Notes: generated by a model not told the origin, from the sequence alone. DNA of 64,000 bases from Jackrogersella multiformis (GCA_902806575.1 CADCXD010000002.1:3472001-3536000); one strand, 5' to 3'. Positions 10,845 to 22,341 are shown, counted from the stretch's first letter. Numbers and translations: made by a program.

Positions 10845-11827
10845 ATGGCGCTCTTAACCCCCCCAACCCTCGGCATCCTCGCCGTCATCCTTCCTCTACT
10901 GTACATCTACACAGCCTCCGTTGCGCAGATGCGCCTGCCCACCCTGCGCAACAAGCGCGTCTGCCTGTTGATCGCCCACCCGGACGACGAGGCCATGTTC
11001 TTCGCGCCGACCGTGCTGGCCCTGACCCGGCCCGAGTCCGGCAACCACGTCAAGATCCTGTGCCTCAGCTCCGGCGACGCCGACGGCCTCGGCGAGACGC
11101 GCAAGAAGGAGCTCGTCAAGAGCGCCCTGCTGCTGGGCCTGGGCCGCGAGGAAGACGTCTTGGTCGTAGATAGCCCGTGAGTGTGTCCCGCACGCGCCGA
11201 AGGTGTATGCACACCCGCTACGCAGCATCGCATAGCTAACACCGCAGCTCCAGCGACTTCCCCGACTCCATGACGACGACCTGGGACGCGAGCAAAATCT
11301 CATCCCTCCTAACCTCGACCTTCGCGCCGCGCCTCGCCTCGCAGAAGGCGTCCTCCTCCTCCAACGCCTCCACCAGCGCTCCGCCGTCGGCCGGCATCGA
11401 CGTGCTGATAACCTTCGACGCGGGCGGCGTGTCGGCGCACCCGAACCACGTGTCGCTGTACCACGGGGCGCGGGCCTTCGCGGCGGCCCTGGTGCAGGGC
11501 CGGCCGGGCTGGGCGCCGCCCGTGGACCTGTACACGCTGACGACGGTGGCGCTGCCGCGCAAGTACGTGGCCTTCCTCGACGTGTTCGCCACCGTCGCGT
11601 CTCTGGCCGCGAGCCGCGGCGGCGGCCGCCCGAGCGGCAGGGGCAACCCCGGGGCGCTCGTCAGCATGAGCGCGCTGGTCGGCGGCGGCCGCGAGGCCTA
11701 CGGCACCGCGCGGCTGGCCATGACCGAGGCGCACAAGAGCCAGATGGTCTGGTTCCGGTGGGGCTGGATCGCGCTGAGCCGGTACATGTACATCAACGAC
11801 TTGAGGCTGGAGAGGGTCAAGTCGTGA
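10845..11827 (+). CDS. GPI12: N-acetylglucosaminyl-phosphatidylinositol de-N-acetylase (PIG-L/GPI12)
   Basis: Two exons, 10845-11176 and 11248-11827, give 303 aa; the intron is GTGAGT...GCAG, phase 2. Residues 9-26 form an N-terminal membrane anchor, as usual for this ER enzyme. The LmbE/PIG-L zinc-binding signature AHPDDE is at 44-49 and the second metal motif HPNH is at about 175-178, followed by SLYHG. The catalytic base is the second Asp of HPDD. Family knowledge: it deacetylates GlcNAc-PI on the cytosolic face of the ER, the second step of GPI-anchor synthesis. A Ser-rich insertion (KASSSSNASTSAPPS, about 144-158) sits between the two motifs. The C-terminus keeps QMVWFRWGWIALSRYMYIN, typical of fungal orthologues. 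Upstream, an in-frame extension to 10764 lacks an ATG, so the start is at 10845. Downstream, it converges with the PPR gene. Confidence 0.93.
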
Positions 11828-12089
11828 CTATCCCTACGAGGACGGGAGACCGCCGGCGTCGGTAGCAGCAGGAGTTCTATAATATCACGAGGTGCATGTT
11901 GGACAATGAGGCGAAGAAGAAGACACTTCTGTAAACTATGCATATTGAAGTTCCCGCTACGGGCGGTCGGAAGATTCCAACATATACGCTGCTACCGCCG
12001 TCGCCGTTGCGGAGATATCCCGCCAGCGGGCTATGTAGGGGACAAACATATTGCAGATACAATAATATACAGCCACGAACTAACCCCCC

Positions 12090-14333
12090 TTAAAAGTCAT
12101 CCGGGTTGTCATAAAAATCATCGTCTTGTCCCGAATCCATCCAGAAATGCTTTTCGGGCATCCTGAAATGTTCCCGGTCCGCTGATCGCGATGTACTCAC
12201 GAGGAGGGTCATGAGGCCGAGTTTGGAAATTGGTAGGTGGCCCGCCAGAGAGAAGCTAGACGTGACGTTCATCTTCCTTACCTTTACCCTTCGAATCACC
12301 CACTTCCTCCCATACTTTATCGAGATGCCCATGTAAGAAGTGCGAACGACGACCTTCCGTGGTTGTTCCCTCCCGGGATCGACTAGGTCTACGTACCCAG
12401 AAGATGTTCTATATCGGGCTGGATTTGGAATAAAACGTTGAAATTCCTCAATAAATTTCGGGATCATAACACTTGCAAGCGGACCAGCCCTCTTGTTGCG
12501 GACTTTCATTAGGAAACTTCGACACGTTGCCTGGAGCTCGTACCACATCATCGCCCTCTTGACACGAGCCGTTTCGTATCGTTGCACCGCTTGGCTGACA
12601 TGCACACCATGGCCAACCATTCGGACGTAATTTACTGTTGCACTTCTGTACTCTTCCATATGAGCTTTGTAAAGAAGGACTGATTTCCTCATGGGCGGCA
12701 AGATCTTGCTATATTGTTCCCGTACTATAAAACTTCGAATCAGGGCATGATAGTCCCATAATGAAGGCTTTATGCCATGCGAGATCATGGCGTCCCAGAT
12801 AAGTTCTACCGTATTACGATGCGGTACTTTCCAGGTCATCCCGGCCATCTTCCATTCTGTCGATATAGGCCGGGAAGAATGCACGTAGGCCCACTCCAGT
12901 AGCTCAATCCAGGCAGAACGCGGGATCGGAATATTGAACGTCTTCGTTATGTGAGCGAGCAACTGGATAGCGGTGGAAATCTCCCCGTTTGAGCCATACG
13001 CCTCTACGACGGCGCTCACGGTATCTATCGTAGGGCGTATGCGGAGGACGCCAGAGCTGATTAAGTTACTCGGTAACGATGGGTTCTCGTTGTAAACCAA
13101 TCGGTTCATCCGGATGCCGAAGTAAGCGTCTAGTATCCGAGAACCGATAAACCGCAGACACCCAGCCCGCGAGAAGGCAACCATCGCAGTATTTAATAGG
13201 TCCGCGCTCACCAGGTAGCCATTCCACATGGTTTTATAGAATACTTTTGTAGCCGGGCGAGTCTTCCTCAAGACCCGCGTCAAATCCTCGGCGTGGCCGA
13301 TGTTCACGTCCCTGTTGAGGCCAAAATAATGCCTTTTGCGCCGGGTATTGAATCTTAGACGATCTAACTTTCGAACACGATACCAGCGGAGTCGAATCCG
13401 AGATCTATGGAGATTTCGCGGGCCCACCGCTCTCCTAGTCTTGTCGTAGGCTGTATATAGGGGTCTCGTGAGGAAGCGCGCAGCCATAAACTCGGTGTAT
13501 GCTTCGCTGTGCCGCCAATCTGTAGTTTTCGTGCGAACCATCTCGTTCCATATCCATCTCGCGCCCGGTAGATCGGCAGCAGCCCCTGCACATCTGAGCA
13601 GAGGAGTGTATTCTTCTGTCAGCAGAACATAACCCGCAGCCTTCAATGCGTGTAAAAGAACCAGCATGCACTGAAGCAACCGGCTATAAATCTTTCGGAT
13701 TCCCCAATCATCCACGTAATATCCCATATTGAGCTTCCGATAAGCCCCAAGAGTTACGTGGTACCCGTCGGTTGGGTCAGCTTCCTTGGCAACTTGAAAG
13801 GGGTCTATCGAGCGAAATAATTCGGTAATGGTAGTTCGAGGCAACGCGGCAAAAACCTCTTGTAATTCTAACTCCCCCATGAGCGTGACTTTCCGTAGGT
13901 AGATGAGCAGTTTCCGAGTGTCTCTGCGTTGCAATGCCTCGAGAAGTTTTTGGAACGAACCAGGGAGGTGCTTAATCGGGTCATCAGTGGGCGTTTCCGC
14001 GTTGACCTGGGCAGCAGCCTCCCTTAGACGTTTCCTCTCGGAAATACCATCGCAGTGGCTACGTTCGGTCCGAGGTTTCGAGCCAACTCGATCAAGAATG
14101 TCGCGGAAGAGAGCGAACTCCTCCGCCGAGATACCATCGTCGGAATGGGTCGACGTCGAGGCACCTCGAGTGAGAGTGAGATAGGAAGGACTCTGAAAGG
14201 ACAAGAGACAATCATTCACTCTGGTATGTCGATGTAGACGAGGGTCAATTATCCTCGAACAAATTCCTCTTGGGGGTATATGGAAAAAGGTCCGACGCCC
14301 ACCAAACGCCACCATCGAGGTAACGGGGAGCAT
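12090..14333 (-). CDS. Mitochondrial PPR-like RNA-binding protein
   Basis: A 747-aa open frame from ATG 14333. The N-terminus is basic, hydroxylated and poor in acidic residues (MLPVTSMVAFGGRRTFFH...), as expected for a mitochondrial presequence. The body is alpha-helical with repeat-like units, for example TVSAVVEAYGSNGEISTAIQLL and LIWDAMISHGIKPSLWDYHAL, which fit degenerate 35-residue PPR motifs. Such fungal proteins usually act on one mitochondrial transcript in processing, stability or translation; the target is unknown. The 3' end is ambiguous: a GTAAGG donor after the codons for RRVK and a TTTCAG acceptor before GATGCC could remove about 120 nt. That would replace the acidic tail (DDDFYDNPDDF) with a shorter basic tail. 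I report the unspliced frame. It is convergent with GPI12. Confidence 0.7.
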   Translation of the reverse strand: MLPVTSMVAFGGRRTFFHIPPRGICSRIIDPRLHRHTRVNDCLLSFQSPSYLTLTRGASTSTHSDDGISAEEFALFRDILDRVGSKPRTERSHCDGISERKRLREAAAQVNAETPTDDPIKHLPGSFQKLLEALQRRDTRKLLIYLRKVTLMGELELQEVFAALPRTTITELFRSIDPFQVAKEADPTDGYHVTLGAYRKLNMGYYVDDWGIRKIYSRLLQCMLVLLHALKAAGYVLLTEEYTPLLRCAGAAADLPGARWIWNEMVRTKTTDWRHSEAYTEFMAARFLTRPLYTAYDKTRRAVGPRNLHRSRIRLRWYRVRKLDRLRFNTRRKRHYFGLNRDVNIGHAEDLTRVLRKTRPATKVFYKTMWNGYLVSADLLNTAMVAFSRAGCLRFIGSRILDAYFGIRMNRLVYNENPSLPSNLISSGVLRIRPTIDTVSAVVEAYGSNGEISTAIQLLAHITKTFNIPIPRSAWIELLEWAYVHSSRPISTEWKMAGMTWKVPHRNTVELIWDAMISHGIKPSLWDYHALIRSFIVREQYSKILPPMRKSVLLYKAHMEEYRSATVNYVRMVGHGVHVSQAVQRYETARVKRAMMWYELQATCRSFLMKVRNKRAGPLASVMIPKFIEEFQRFIPNPARYRTSSGYVDLVDPGREQPRKVVVRTSYMGISIKYGRKWVIRRVKVRKMNVTSSFSLAGHLPISKLGLMTLLVSTSRSADREHFRMPEKHFWMDSGQDDDFYDNPDDF

Positions 14334-15047
14334 GGCGGGTGGCGTCGAACAATACCATGACGGCGCGAAGGGTTTATCGATTCATGCTAGAGGCTAAAGA
14401 CGATGCAATTGGCGATACCTAGCTGCCTATCCACCTAGGTACCTAGGGTAGTGTATGCCACTTGACACGATTTGCGGGGAACCTAGTTGCTAATCAGGTA
14501 GTGTACCTAGTGTAGGTAGCTTGATGCTGTTCTCTGGGGCAGTGGAGAACATTAAAAGTTGAGAATGGATCAAAATGGACCAAATAGGTAAAATGGATTA
14601 ATATATGGAGAAGGGGATCCATCTTGATGCTACCTAGCAGCTGCCTAGGAAGATTTAACCGGTCTGCCGGTTCAGGGATTCGAGTGGCCTATCAGCCCAT
14701 TCGAAGTGGGCTTACAGGTACTTCTACAGAGGTATCTTATCCACCTGCCCAGGTGGGCATGGATGGATCTGTACCTAGGTACCTGCTGGTAGGTGCTTTC
14801 AAGGTTCCCGGTTATGTAAGCTTTTTATGGGCTCCCAGGGTGGTGTGCACCTTCACTAACAATTATTTCACTAGGTACTTCGGTACCTAATTCTCAAGCT
14901 GCAAATCGTCGAATCCAAAATCCAAAACCCAAAATCTCCATATAATTCATTCATTCCTCTACAACAACCCGAGCCATTTCACCAACAACGCGCAGTTCAC
15001 TTTATATCGCAGTTGGCATAGGAATTTCCTCTCTCACAATCACAATA
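14334..15047. other. Divergent promoter region rich in CCTAGGTACCTAGG motifs
   Basis: No supported gene. Several near-palindromic CACCTAGGTACCTAGG-type runs occur at about 14431-14452, 14505-14520 and 14770-14790. The last 150 bases, C/A-rich with CAATCACAATA immediately before the ATG, look like the LSM3 leader. Confidence 0.55.
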
Positions 15048-15518
15048 ATGGCAGGAGGTGAAGAAGGCCCAGCTGGGGGCTCAGTATCCGAACCTCTTGA
15101 TCTTGTACGCCTACTCCTCGACGAGGTAGTGTTCGTGAAGCTGCGAGGCGACCGAGAGTTGAAGGGACGGCTTCATGTACGTGAATCGAGTTTGCAAGAT
15201 ACAGGCGTATCCCCAATTAACTAATTTATTTCAGGCCTACGACAGCCATATGAACTTGGTCTTAGGTGACGTTGTGGAGACTATCTACACGGTGGATGAG
15301 GACGACGAAGACGAGGATATCAGAGTGAGTTCACTCAAGCACATTCTACACTGGTCCCCACTGACACGATATCCTAGACAACAACTAAGAAATCCGAGAT
15401 GTTATTTGTGCGAGGTACACCATCACTCTTTTTTATAACTTCACCTTATTGAGCTTTTACCTAACATCCGGTGTTAGGCGACAGTGTTGTCCTAGTTTCG
15501 CCCCAGACCTCATCATGA
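15048..15518 (+). CDS. LSM3: U6 snRNA-associated Sm-like protein LSm3
   Basis: Four small exons, 15048-15176, 15235-15324, 15378-15414 and 15478-15518, give 98 aa. Sm1 is visible as LDLVRLLLDEVVFVKLRGDR and the conserved continuation AYDSHMNLVLGD is restored across intron 1. An acidic loop (DEDDEDED) leads to Sm2, with MLFVRGDSVVLVSP formed across intron 3. All splice sites are GT-AG and the frame is kept at every junction. Family knowledge: LSm3 is a ring subunit of both Lsm1-7 (cytoplasmic mRNA decapping) and Lsm2-8 (nuclear U6 snRNA). The MAGGEEGPAGGS leader is a short disordered tail. No single frame shows the gene, so it is easily missed. The introns are 53 to 63 nt. Confidence 0.95.
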
Positions 15519-16716
15519 GTGTTGATTATAATATTCATGTCGCCTCCACAGTGAGATGCACCTGTCTCATCCTGGAGCATATATCAACACGTCCAGACTA
15601 GTTCATATGTCCTATTCGACGGACTCGGACTTGATCCTAGATCATGAATCCCAGTTTAGAGGCAGGTAGGTCTCGTCCCGTTGAAGCAAAAGGCATCAAA
15701 ATTAGGAGGTGCGCAAAACACTATTAGCAGGATGAGAACCCTTTGAATCAATGCAGGAATTCCCATCACCGATTTGTGGTCTACTAAGACGTGGTGATAC
15801 TAAGTCATTATACCATCAAGGCTCTATAGTAGCCTCGCGCGGCCCCTCGTGGATATATATTGAGGTAGGCCAGTTTCTGTCAATGCAACATTCTTCTCAT
15901 GTCGCAGGAATCAGCTGTGACAAGGGCAATAAGGCTTGGAACTGTAGTTCAGAATTCGAGTAATAATTATTTCTGGTCTTAAGGTCCTTACTGTTCTCCT
16001 CTCCTTTCGAAGGGGAGTGCACAATCCTATTTGTATACGATCTGATTATCTCGGTAAGCGCTATACGCGCCCTCAATATCCTGTTGGTCCAGTCATGCAT
16101 ATTACCACCGACTCCTCATCCAATAACTCAGTTTCATGCGTTCCAACACATGTACCTAGGTATATATTGATGATACTCTGCCATCGTGTCAGCTATCCGT
16201 ATGACATCTTCCTAATCCAGTTCCATGCAACATGCTCAGGGTCCTCCCCATGTCTCTACCTTGTCTACCTTATCAAAGCCAACCAAGAGACAATATTAAT
16301 CGGCTCTTGACCGGATGCCAGCTTATCTCATGTTTCCTTACCTAGCTAGGTGTCTAACCCTCCCTATAACAATGGATGACTACCTCCACCTTCATTTCAT
16401 ACTACAGGATAGTTGATGCTTATTCTGTTGTATCTAAAGGTTGGTGAGCCAACCTGACAAGTCTGCATTACTCATAAGCTGATGACCATTGGTTAAGAAC
16501 CCCCCCCCAGATTCCTGTGAGTAAGATCTATAGCACTTCTTCCAGTGCCCAGATAGCCTATACTTTCCAAATCTGTCAAGACATTTTGGTTACTTCTTCA
16601 TTAGCTTATCAACACTGTCACTACCGGTATCGCTTCAAGAAGTCAACAGTATTTTACCTGTTCTTCTAAACAATACCGCTCTCATTTTGGGAATATTAAT
16701 TTGAACCTATTTCATC
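15519..16716. other. Intergenic, no gene seen
   Basis: AT-rich spacer of 1.2 kb with only short random frames. A C9 run occurs near 16501 and a GTACCTAGGTATAT motif near 16150. It carries the 3' end of LSM3 and the promoter of the permease. Confidence 0.55.
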
Positions 16717-18527
16717 ATGGAGTCAAACAATATGGATGAGGAAGGGCAAGCGCCTAAAGCAATCGACGTCGATGCGGCGCTCGAATATCTCAACCGTGAG
16801 AGCGCAACCGTGATGACGGAAATTGACGAGAAGGCACTCGTTAGAAAGCTTGACTTGACGATTGTACCTCTTATGTGTTAGTACAGAATGCTAGCCCTAA
16901 TTTCATGCTATCATATATTAACCGTCATATAGGGGCTATCTACAATCTCCAGTTCCTCGATAAAACATTGAGTAGGCTAGCCCCTTTCTCTCGCTCTTGG
17001 CCAGTTCATGAATTCATTTTGAAATAGTCAACTACGCCAATGTCATGGGGCTTCAAGACGACACTGGCATTACTGGAGATCAGTTTTCCCTACTTGCTAC
17101 ACTTTTCTACATAAGCTACCTAGCATTTGAATTTCCAACAGGCTACCTAATGCAGAGGTTTCCCACCGCAAAATACCTTGGTGCCAACGTAATCCTTTGG
17201 GTAGGTGAGCTCTCTCGGGGCCTATATTCACTCTTATGGCTTCTTTTCAGAGTAGCATCGCTAGCTTTAGGATGTAATCCGATCAGGAGATCCGGACATG
17301 GCCCTAGGTTCTAGCAAACCCTTTCGAGCAGGTAGCTAACTGAGTCGTTTCAGGGGTTGGTGGTTGCATTGAATTCAGCAGCGAAGAATTGGGCCGCTCT
17401 AGCAGCTCTCCGAACTTTGCTAGGATGCTTCGAGTCGGCAGTAGCGCCAGCACTCATTCTAATAACTAGCATGTGGTATAAACGATCTGAACAACCCTCA
17501 CGTGTCGGTTTTTGGTACGTCGGAACGGGAACGGGCTCGATCATCGGCGCCCTGACGTCTTATGGATTTCAACATTACCAGTCGGATATATTCACGCCGT
17601 GGCAAATTATGTTTCTTATCTTCGGTTTGATGACTGTCGCGGTGGGAATTCTTACCATGATATTCCTCCCCGATAGTCCGATGAAGTCTCGCCTAACTCG
17701 CGAGGAGAAGATATGGGCGATCGAGCGACTCCGCGAGAACCAGACCGGAATCGAGAATAAGCACTTCAAAATGTACCAGGTGCGGGACTGTTTTACTGAC
17801 CCACAGACATGGCTAATCGCTCTCATCACTGTCGCAACGAGCGTGCCGGGGGGAGCCGTCAGCAGTTACCAAGCAACGATCATAAAAGGTTTTGGATACA
17901 CGTCCAAGGAGACCGCCTTACTATCCGTACCCTCCGGTGTAGTTAATTCCATAGCCGTCATCGGTGCAGGTGTCGGCTCTGCAAGGTTTAATGCTCGTGG
18001 GCCGGTCATTATTATCCTCCTACTTATAGGAGGCATCCTTGGCGGCTGTCTGCTAGCATTCTCGAGCTCAACTAATAAAGGGGCGCTGCTGGCGGGCAAC
18101 TATCTAACCAATGTCATCAGTGCGGCACTACCAATGCTCTACTCCTACTCAGCAGCCAACTATGCGGGCCACACGAAGAAAGTAACAATGAATGCGGTGG
18201 TGCTTACTTCCTTTTGCTTAGGAAATATCATCGGCCCTCTCACCTTCCGCGACGCAGATAAGCCCCTATACCTGCCGGCTAAGGCCGTGATCGTAGCCTC
18301 GACGGCCGTGGCCTTGGTCGCCACAGCTGCGCTCATGGCGTACTATACCTGGGAGAACAAGAGACGCGATCGACTACATCTTGGTCTCGAGCATAGGGAG
18401 AATAGCGAATTCTTCGACCTCACAGATCGCGAGAATAAAGAGTTCAGAGTAAGTAGGAGAGATAATCCCATATGAGAATTTATAATTATGGATTTTACAT
18501 ACTGACTTATAGAAGTACCGGTGGTGA
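16717..18527 (+). CDS. MFS transporter, Dal5/allantoate permease (anion:cation symporter) family
   Basis: Five exons (16717-16876, 16933-16971, 17028-17200, 17354-18448, 18513-18527) give 493 aa. The order of motifs follows the Dal5-type family: a cytosolic N-terminus ending KLDLTIVPLM, LQFLDKTLINYANVMGL across two introns, YLAFEFPTGYLMQRFPTAKYLG, then SMWYKRSEQPSR (the 4-5 loop). Next come the central loop IWAIERLRENQTGIENKHFK and NYAGHTKKVTMNAVV, then GNIIGPLTFRDADKPLY. The final 15-bp exon gives the family's usual EFR-K-Y-R-W ending; without it the frame runs into an alternative tail (VSRRDNPI). Twelve membrane segments are expected at the plasma membrane. Substrates in this family include allantoate, ureidosuccinate, nicotinate, pantothenate and other organic anions; this one cannot be assigned. 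Intron 3 (153 nt) is unusually long for the locus. Confidence 0.92.
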
Positions 18528-18714
18528 ATAGTCCTATTGAAGATCAAGCACTAACCTAGGAGTATCCCTTTACGACTTGGAAATCAGGATACAGACAAGA
18601 ACCTTTGGAATTAATCTTGAAACATGAGAAACACCTAGAAAGAACTAACTAAATTTATATATTGCTGTTTTGTACTCCAGCTATCCCAGGTAGCTTAACC
18701 CTCAAAGAAGGCCT

Positions 18715-18939
18715 CTACTCGCCTAAGAGGTAGAGTAAAATCCAAATGAAATAATAGACGATAACCATATAAACAAGGAACATGATGGTAAGTTCGAGAA
18801 CAAACTTTAGCGTTCCCGTCGTTCCCGTCGTTCGAAGATCATCCGGAGTAAGACCAAAGAGCAGAAGTCCCGAATAGATGATAAGTGCGTACGTGGCAAT
18901 AAAGACGGTCAACGTCTCCGGTTTACTTTCAGATTCCAT
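18715..18939 (-). CDS. Small two-TM hydrophobic protein
   Basis: A 74-aa frame starting at 18939. It has a short charged N-terminus (MESESKPE), one hydrophobic stretch (TLTVFIATYALIIYSGLLLF), a polar loop (TPDDLRTTGTTGT) and a second long hydrophobic stretch rich in Val, Tyr and Ile up to the C-terminus. The two well-separated membrane segments with a hydrophilic turn look like a real miniprotein rather than noise, but AT-rich DNA can mimic this. It lies between the two convergent permease genes, on the same strand as the second. No family recognised. Confidence 0.4.
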   Translation of the reverse strand: MESESKPETLTVFIATYALIIYSGLLLFGLTPDDLRTTGTTGTLKFVLELTIMFLVYMVIVYYFIWILLYLLGE

Positions 18940-19351
18940 CTTGTCTATAAGTAGAGCTGTATGTTCTAACTACCTAGGTGGTTAAATATGTAGTTATATA
19001 TTATTATTCGATGTGTTTAGAGACAAATGTTTTACGCACCTACCTAGGATATATATATTCTTTAGCTCGCTCTTGATGTCATATAGGAAATAAGGGGATT
19101 GTCTCGACACAGTATTTTTGTTTTACTACAGGGCCCAGAAGGACTTTGTTATGACCCTTAGCTCAACACAATGTCTTTATCCTGAGAATGGAGGCTAATC
19201 TGAGAGCTAGTAAACAAAGACCTAGTAATGGCTGAAGATGCTAGACCTATGAGGATAGCTTCAGTTAGAGCTAGAGGATTGGTAACGATTAATAGACATC
19301 ACCTTTGAGGTTTGAATCAAAACATACCTACTTGATACCGTGATATAAGCA
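18940..19351. other. Intergenic, no gene seen
   Basis: AT-rich spacer between the small hydrophobic ORF and the stop codon of the second permease. CTACCTAGGT motifs are present near 18970 and 19040. Confidence 0.5.
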
Positions 19352-21347
19352 TCATAGTACGTATCTAAAACCCTTATTATCTAGCTCGGTAGCATCCTGC
19401 ATGCCTTGTTCAATAGCCTCTTTCTCCTGCTCTTCCGAGAGTCTCGAGCCATATATAGCAGCGTCCCTGTCCCGTTTCTTATTCGCAGACCACATGTATA
19501 AATATAATACGATAACCATTACCGTTTTCACGCAATAACCGGTAAGAATCCTGCAGGTAAGAATCAGTCCTGCATATATAGTTGATATCCTAGAAGACTC
19601 ACGCGATATAAGCTGAGGTATAAAACGGCGCCTCCGATTCCCTGAAAGTCTGCGGCCCTATGATATTCCCAACGCAATAGCCCACGAACAGAAAAGCTCC
19701 CGTGAGCTGTTTCTTCGTGTATCCAGCTACATTACTACTCACCATCGTCAGACTCAAGCTAAAACCCACCGAAGTGAAGGAGCAGAGCCAGAGTGCAACC
19801 AGTCGCCCCCAACGATTTTCAGTCCCATCGGGACCGACTGGCACTCCAACTAGCGCCGCGCCGCAGCCAACACAGATCAAATTGCTTATCAGCATGACGG
19901 CACAACGCATGTTGGGAAATCGTGAGCTGATCCAGCCGGACAGGAGAAGAGAGCAGAACTGGATCACGTTCCCCGGTATCTGTAAATACTGCGTTTCAAG
20001 CACATCGAATCCGAAGGTCTCTAGGATGATCGAGGTGAACTGTCTCAAATAATAGTATTAGCTTTCAACCATGAACATTCGTCATACGGATACCTAACTT
20101 ACGCTTGACTGAGCAGCATTCGGAATCTGCGAAGCTATGGACATGACGAATAGAATCCACGTCTTCGGATCCTTGAGACATTGCCACATCTGGTAGGTTT
20201 TGAAGTGGTGATTCTTCACGCCTTGCCTGTTTGTAGCTACTCGCTCGACAGCCACGATCCTCTGTCTCTCGTTTAAGAATCGTGCCGTCGACGGAATATC
20301 GGGCATGAATATTAGGAATATTGTTCCCCAAGCCAAGCTTATTGAGCCGAATATGAGGAAGATGTACATCCATGGTGGCAAGCCAGAGGTGATATGACCA
20401 ATCTGCTATATGTTAATATTGAATAGACGAGCACAGAGCCTTGCTGGTAGAAATTTATTATATTTGCAGAATATAAATGGGGGTAGGCTGGTGAATTGTG
20501 AACGTACTACCAACAAATTAGCCCCTATATTCAACCCGAACACACGTGCATGTTGAAAGATAGATATCGTGGCCTTAGTATAAGAGACTGTACTCACCAG
20601 CGTAACCAAGTAGACCGCCGAAAATTCCAGCTATTCCGTTCATGCAATAGTAGGTTGTCAATCGCATCGGCTGCTCGTCCTGCCTCCACCACATCGAGAG
20701 AACGAGTACGAAACCCGGATTGACAACGGCCTCGGAGCACCCGAGCAGGAATCGATTTACCGCCAATCCGGCAAAGTTCTTACATGCCGGTGTGACGATG
20801 GTGAGCATACCCCAAACTAATATTCCGTTAGGTAGGTGTCCGAGGTACGGCGATGAAAGACCTACCGACCTAGAGTAGAACCACCTATAAACTTTCCAAC
20901 GGGGAGTTTTTGTAGGAGATAGCCCGCGGGCCATTGTGCTATCAAATAACCTGATGATAGATTCGGTCAGCGGAATGCATGTCGCTATTTCTTAGTCACC
21001 GTACCGAAGTAGAATATGGATAAAGACCACGAATAGTCCTGGCCATGAAGGTTTGTCCCTTCTCGCAGCCCAAAAACACTAGCAAAATTGACAGTAGATT
21101 TGTCAAGGTACTGAAGCATATAAGTTCCCATCAGAAGAGGTAAGATGTGCCAGTCAATCCTTCGTAGTACTTGATGTGCCTCCTGAGGATTAACCTCTGT
21201 GGCATCCTGCCTTCTGTAAAGCTCGTATGTGTCATCGAGGTCTCTAGAAGAGGCTACCGATTTCCCTCCTAGTTGAGTGGAAACGTCACCAGAGACGCTT
21301 ACCACGGTCTCCGGGATAGCTTCACTAGCCAATTTTTTCTCGTCCAT
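19352..21347 (-). CDS. MFS transporter, Dal5/allantoate permease family (second copy)
   Basis: Clear exons on the minus strand are 21347-21005, 20950-20870, 20816-20598, 20402(or 20405)-20103, 20039-19603 and 19550-19352. Family motifs appear in order: LLMGTYMLQYLDKSTVNFAS, then YLIAQWPAGYLLQKLPVGKF in exon 2, GFVLVLSMWWRQDEQPMR, SGLPPWMYIFLIFGS, NHHFKTYQMWQCLKDPKTW, NVAGYTKKQLTGAFLF, GNIIGPQTFRESEAP, and the C-terminal KGFRYVL. The junction after exon 3 (phase 1) does not match the next exon (phase 0). A 14-nt micro-exon at 20524-20511, bordered by TATAG and GTAGTA, would restore the frame and give about 530 aa; otherwise the gene carries a frameshift. Intron 2 has a weak GTCGGT donor. The intron pattern differs from that of the neighbouring convergent permease, so they are not a recent tandem duplication. 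Confidence 0.85.
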
Positions 21348-22341
21348 GTTACTTTAAGATTCTTGAAAATTAATATCTTAAGCCAGTAACTCCTTTATAC
21401 ATATATACCTAATATACCTACCTAGGCATATAAACCAAATATAGCACGGTTTCGAGCATTCATATACCCGTATTGATTGTTTCGGCAATGGCCGAATAGC
21501 CCCTCCTTTTGACGACATCTTGATAAGGCCTACCGACGTGTAATTCCGTTGATGCTACTCTACGATTAGCAAGGCAACAAACCCTGTTGTCATTTTTACC
21601 TTAAGTAAAGCCTGACATAGCTGCGAATCAGCCAGTATAACATGATACTAGATACTTGGGTATATATACCGAGGAGGGGAGGTTGTAAATATATAGCGGA
21701 GTAATGGAGACCGAGCTCTTGCTTATTATCTCTTATGACGATATTATTTGTTGGTAATGTTGTCATACTATAGCTACCTAGGTAGTGAAAGGAATGAATA
21801 GATGAAAGGTTTACATAATTCTTTTAAGATTTTGAATCAGAAGGTATTCTTACTTAACCTCTATTAACATCTATGCTGAGAGTGATATTAGCAAGTTGCC
21901 GCAAATATCAACTATCTGAGAAGAGTTACAGTAGGTTAGCAATCATGTTGTGAAACTTAGGAAGATATATACTAGGTAGCTGATAGAGTATTGGAATATC
22001 AAGTTTTAATATAGTAATTACTTTGAGAATTGAAGAACTGCTTTAAGATTATGAGATATTCGAAGTTGTAACTTGTAAGGTGTAAAAGGTGTAAGAAATA
22101 AAGTGTACTATGTAAGAAAGTATAAACTGGGTCCCATCTTTATCATCCCAGCACATACCAAGATACTTAGATACTTAGATACTTAGATACTTAGATACGT
22201 AGGTACCTACCTAGGTAAAGCTAGGACCACCTTAATTCGTAAATTGATGCGACTCGGGAAAAGATGCAAATGTAAATTTCTTATATGCAGATCTTCTAAT
22301 CTTCTAATCTGCAAACATCCAGAACTCGCGCAAATCGCAAG
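21348..22341. other. Divergent promoter region, no gene seen
   Basis: Very AT-rich spacer holding the promoters of the minus-strand permease and the plus-strand uL15m gene. It contains CTACCTAGG motifs (about 21418, 21776, 22204) and a tandem repeat listed separately. Confidence 0.6.
22161..22198. repeat. Tandem repeat, 8-bp unit AGATACTT, about 4.7 copies
   Basis: Consecutive perfect AGATACTT units run directly into GTAGGTACCTACCTAGGTA. It lies about 150 bp upstream of the uL15m start codon. Confidence 0.9.

Noticed and set aside
10896..11734. Long antisense frames over the PIG-L gene
   Set aside because: GC-driven shadows without domain content; the sense frame has HPDDE and HPNH.
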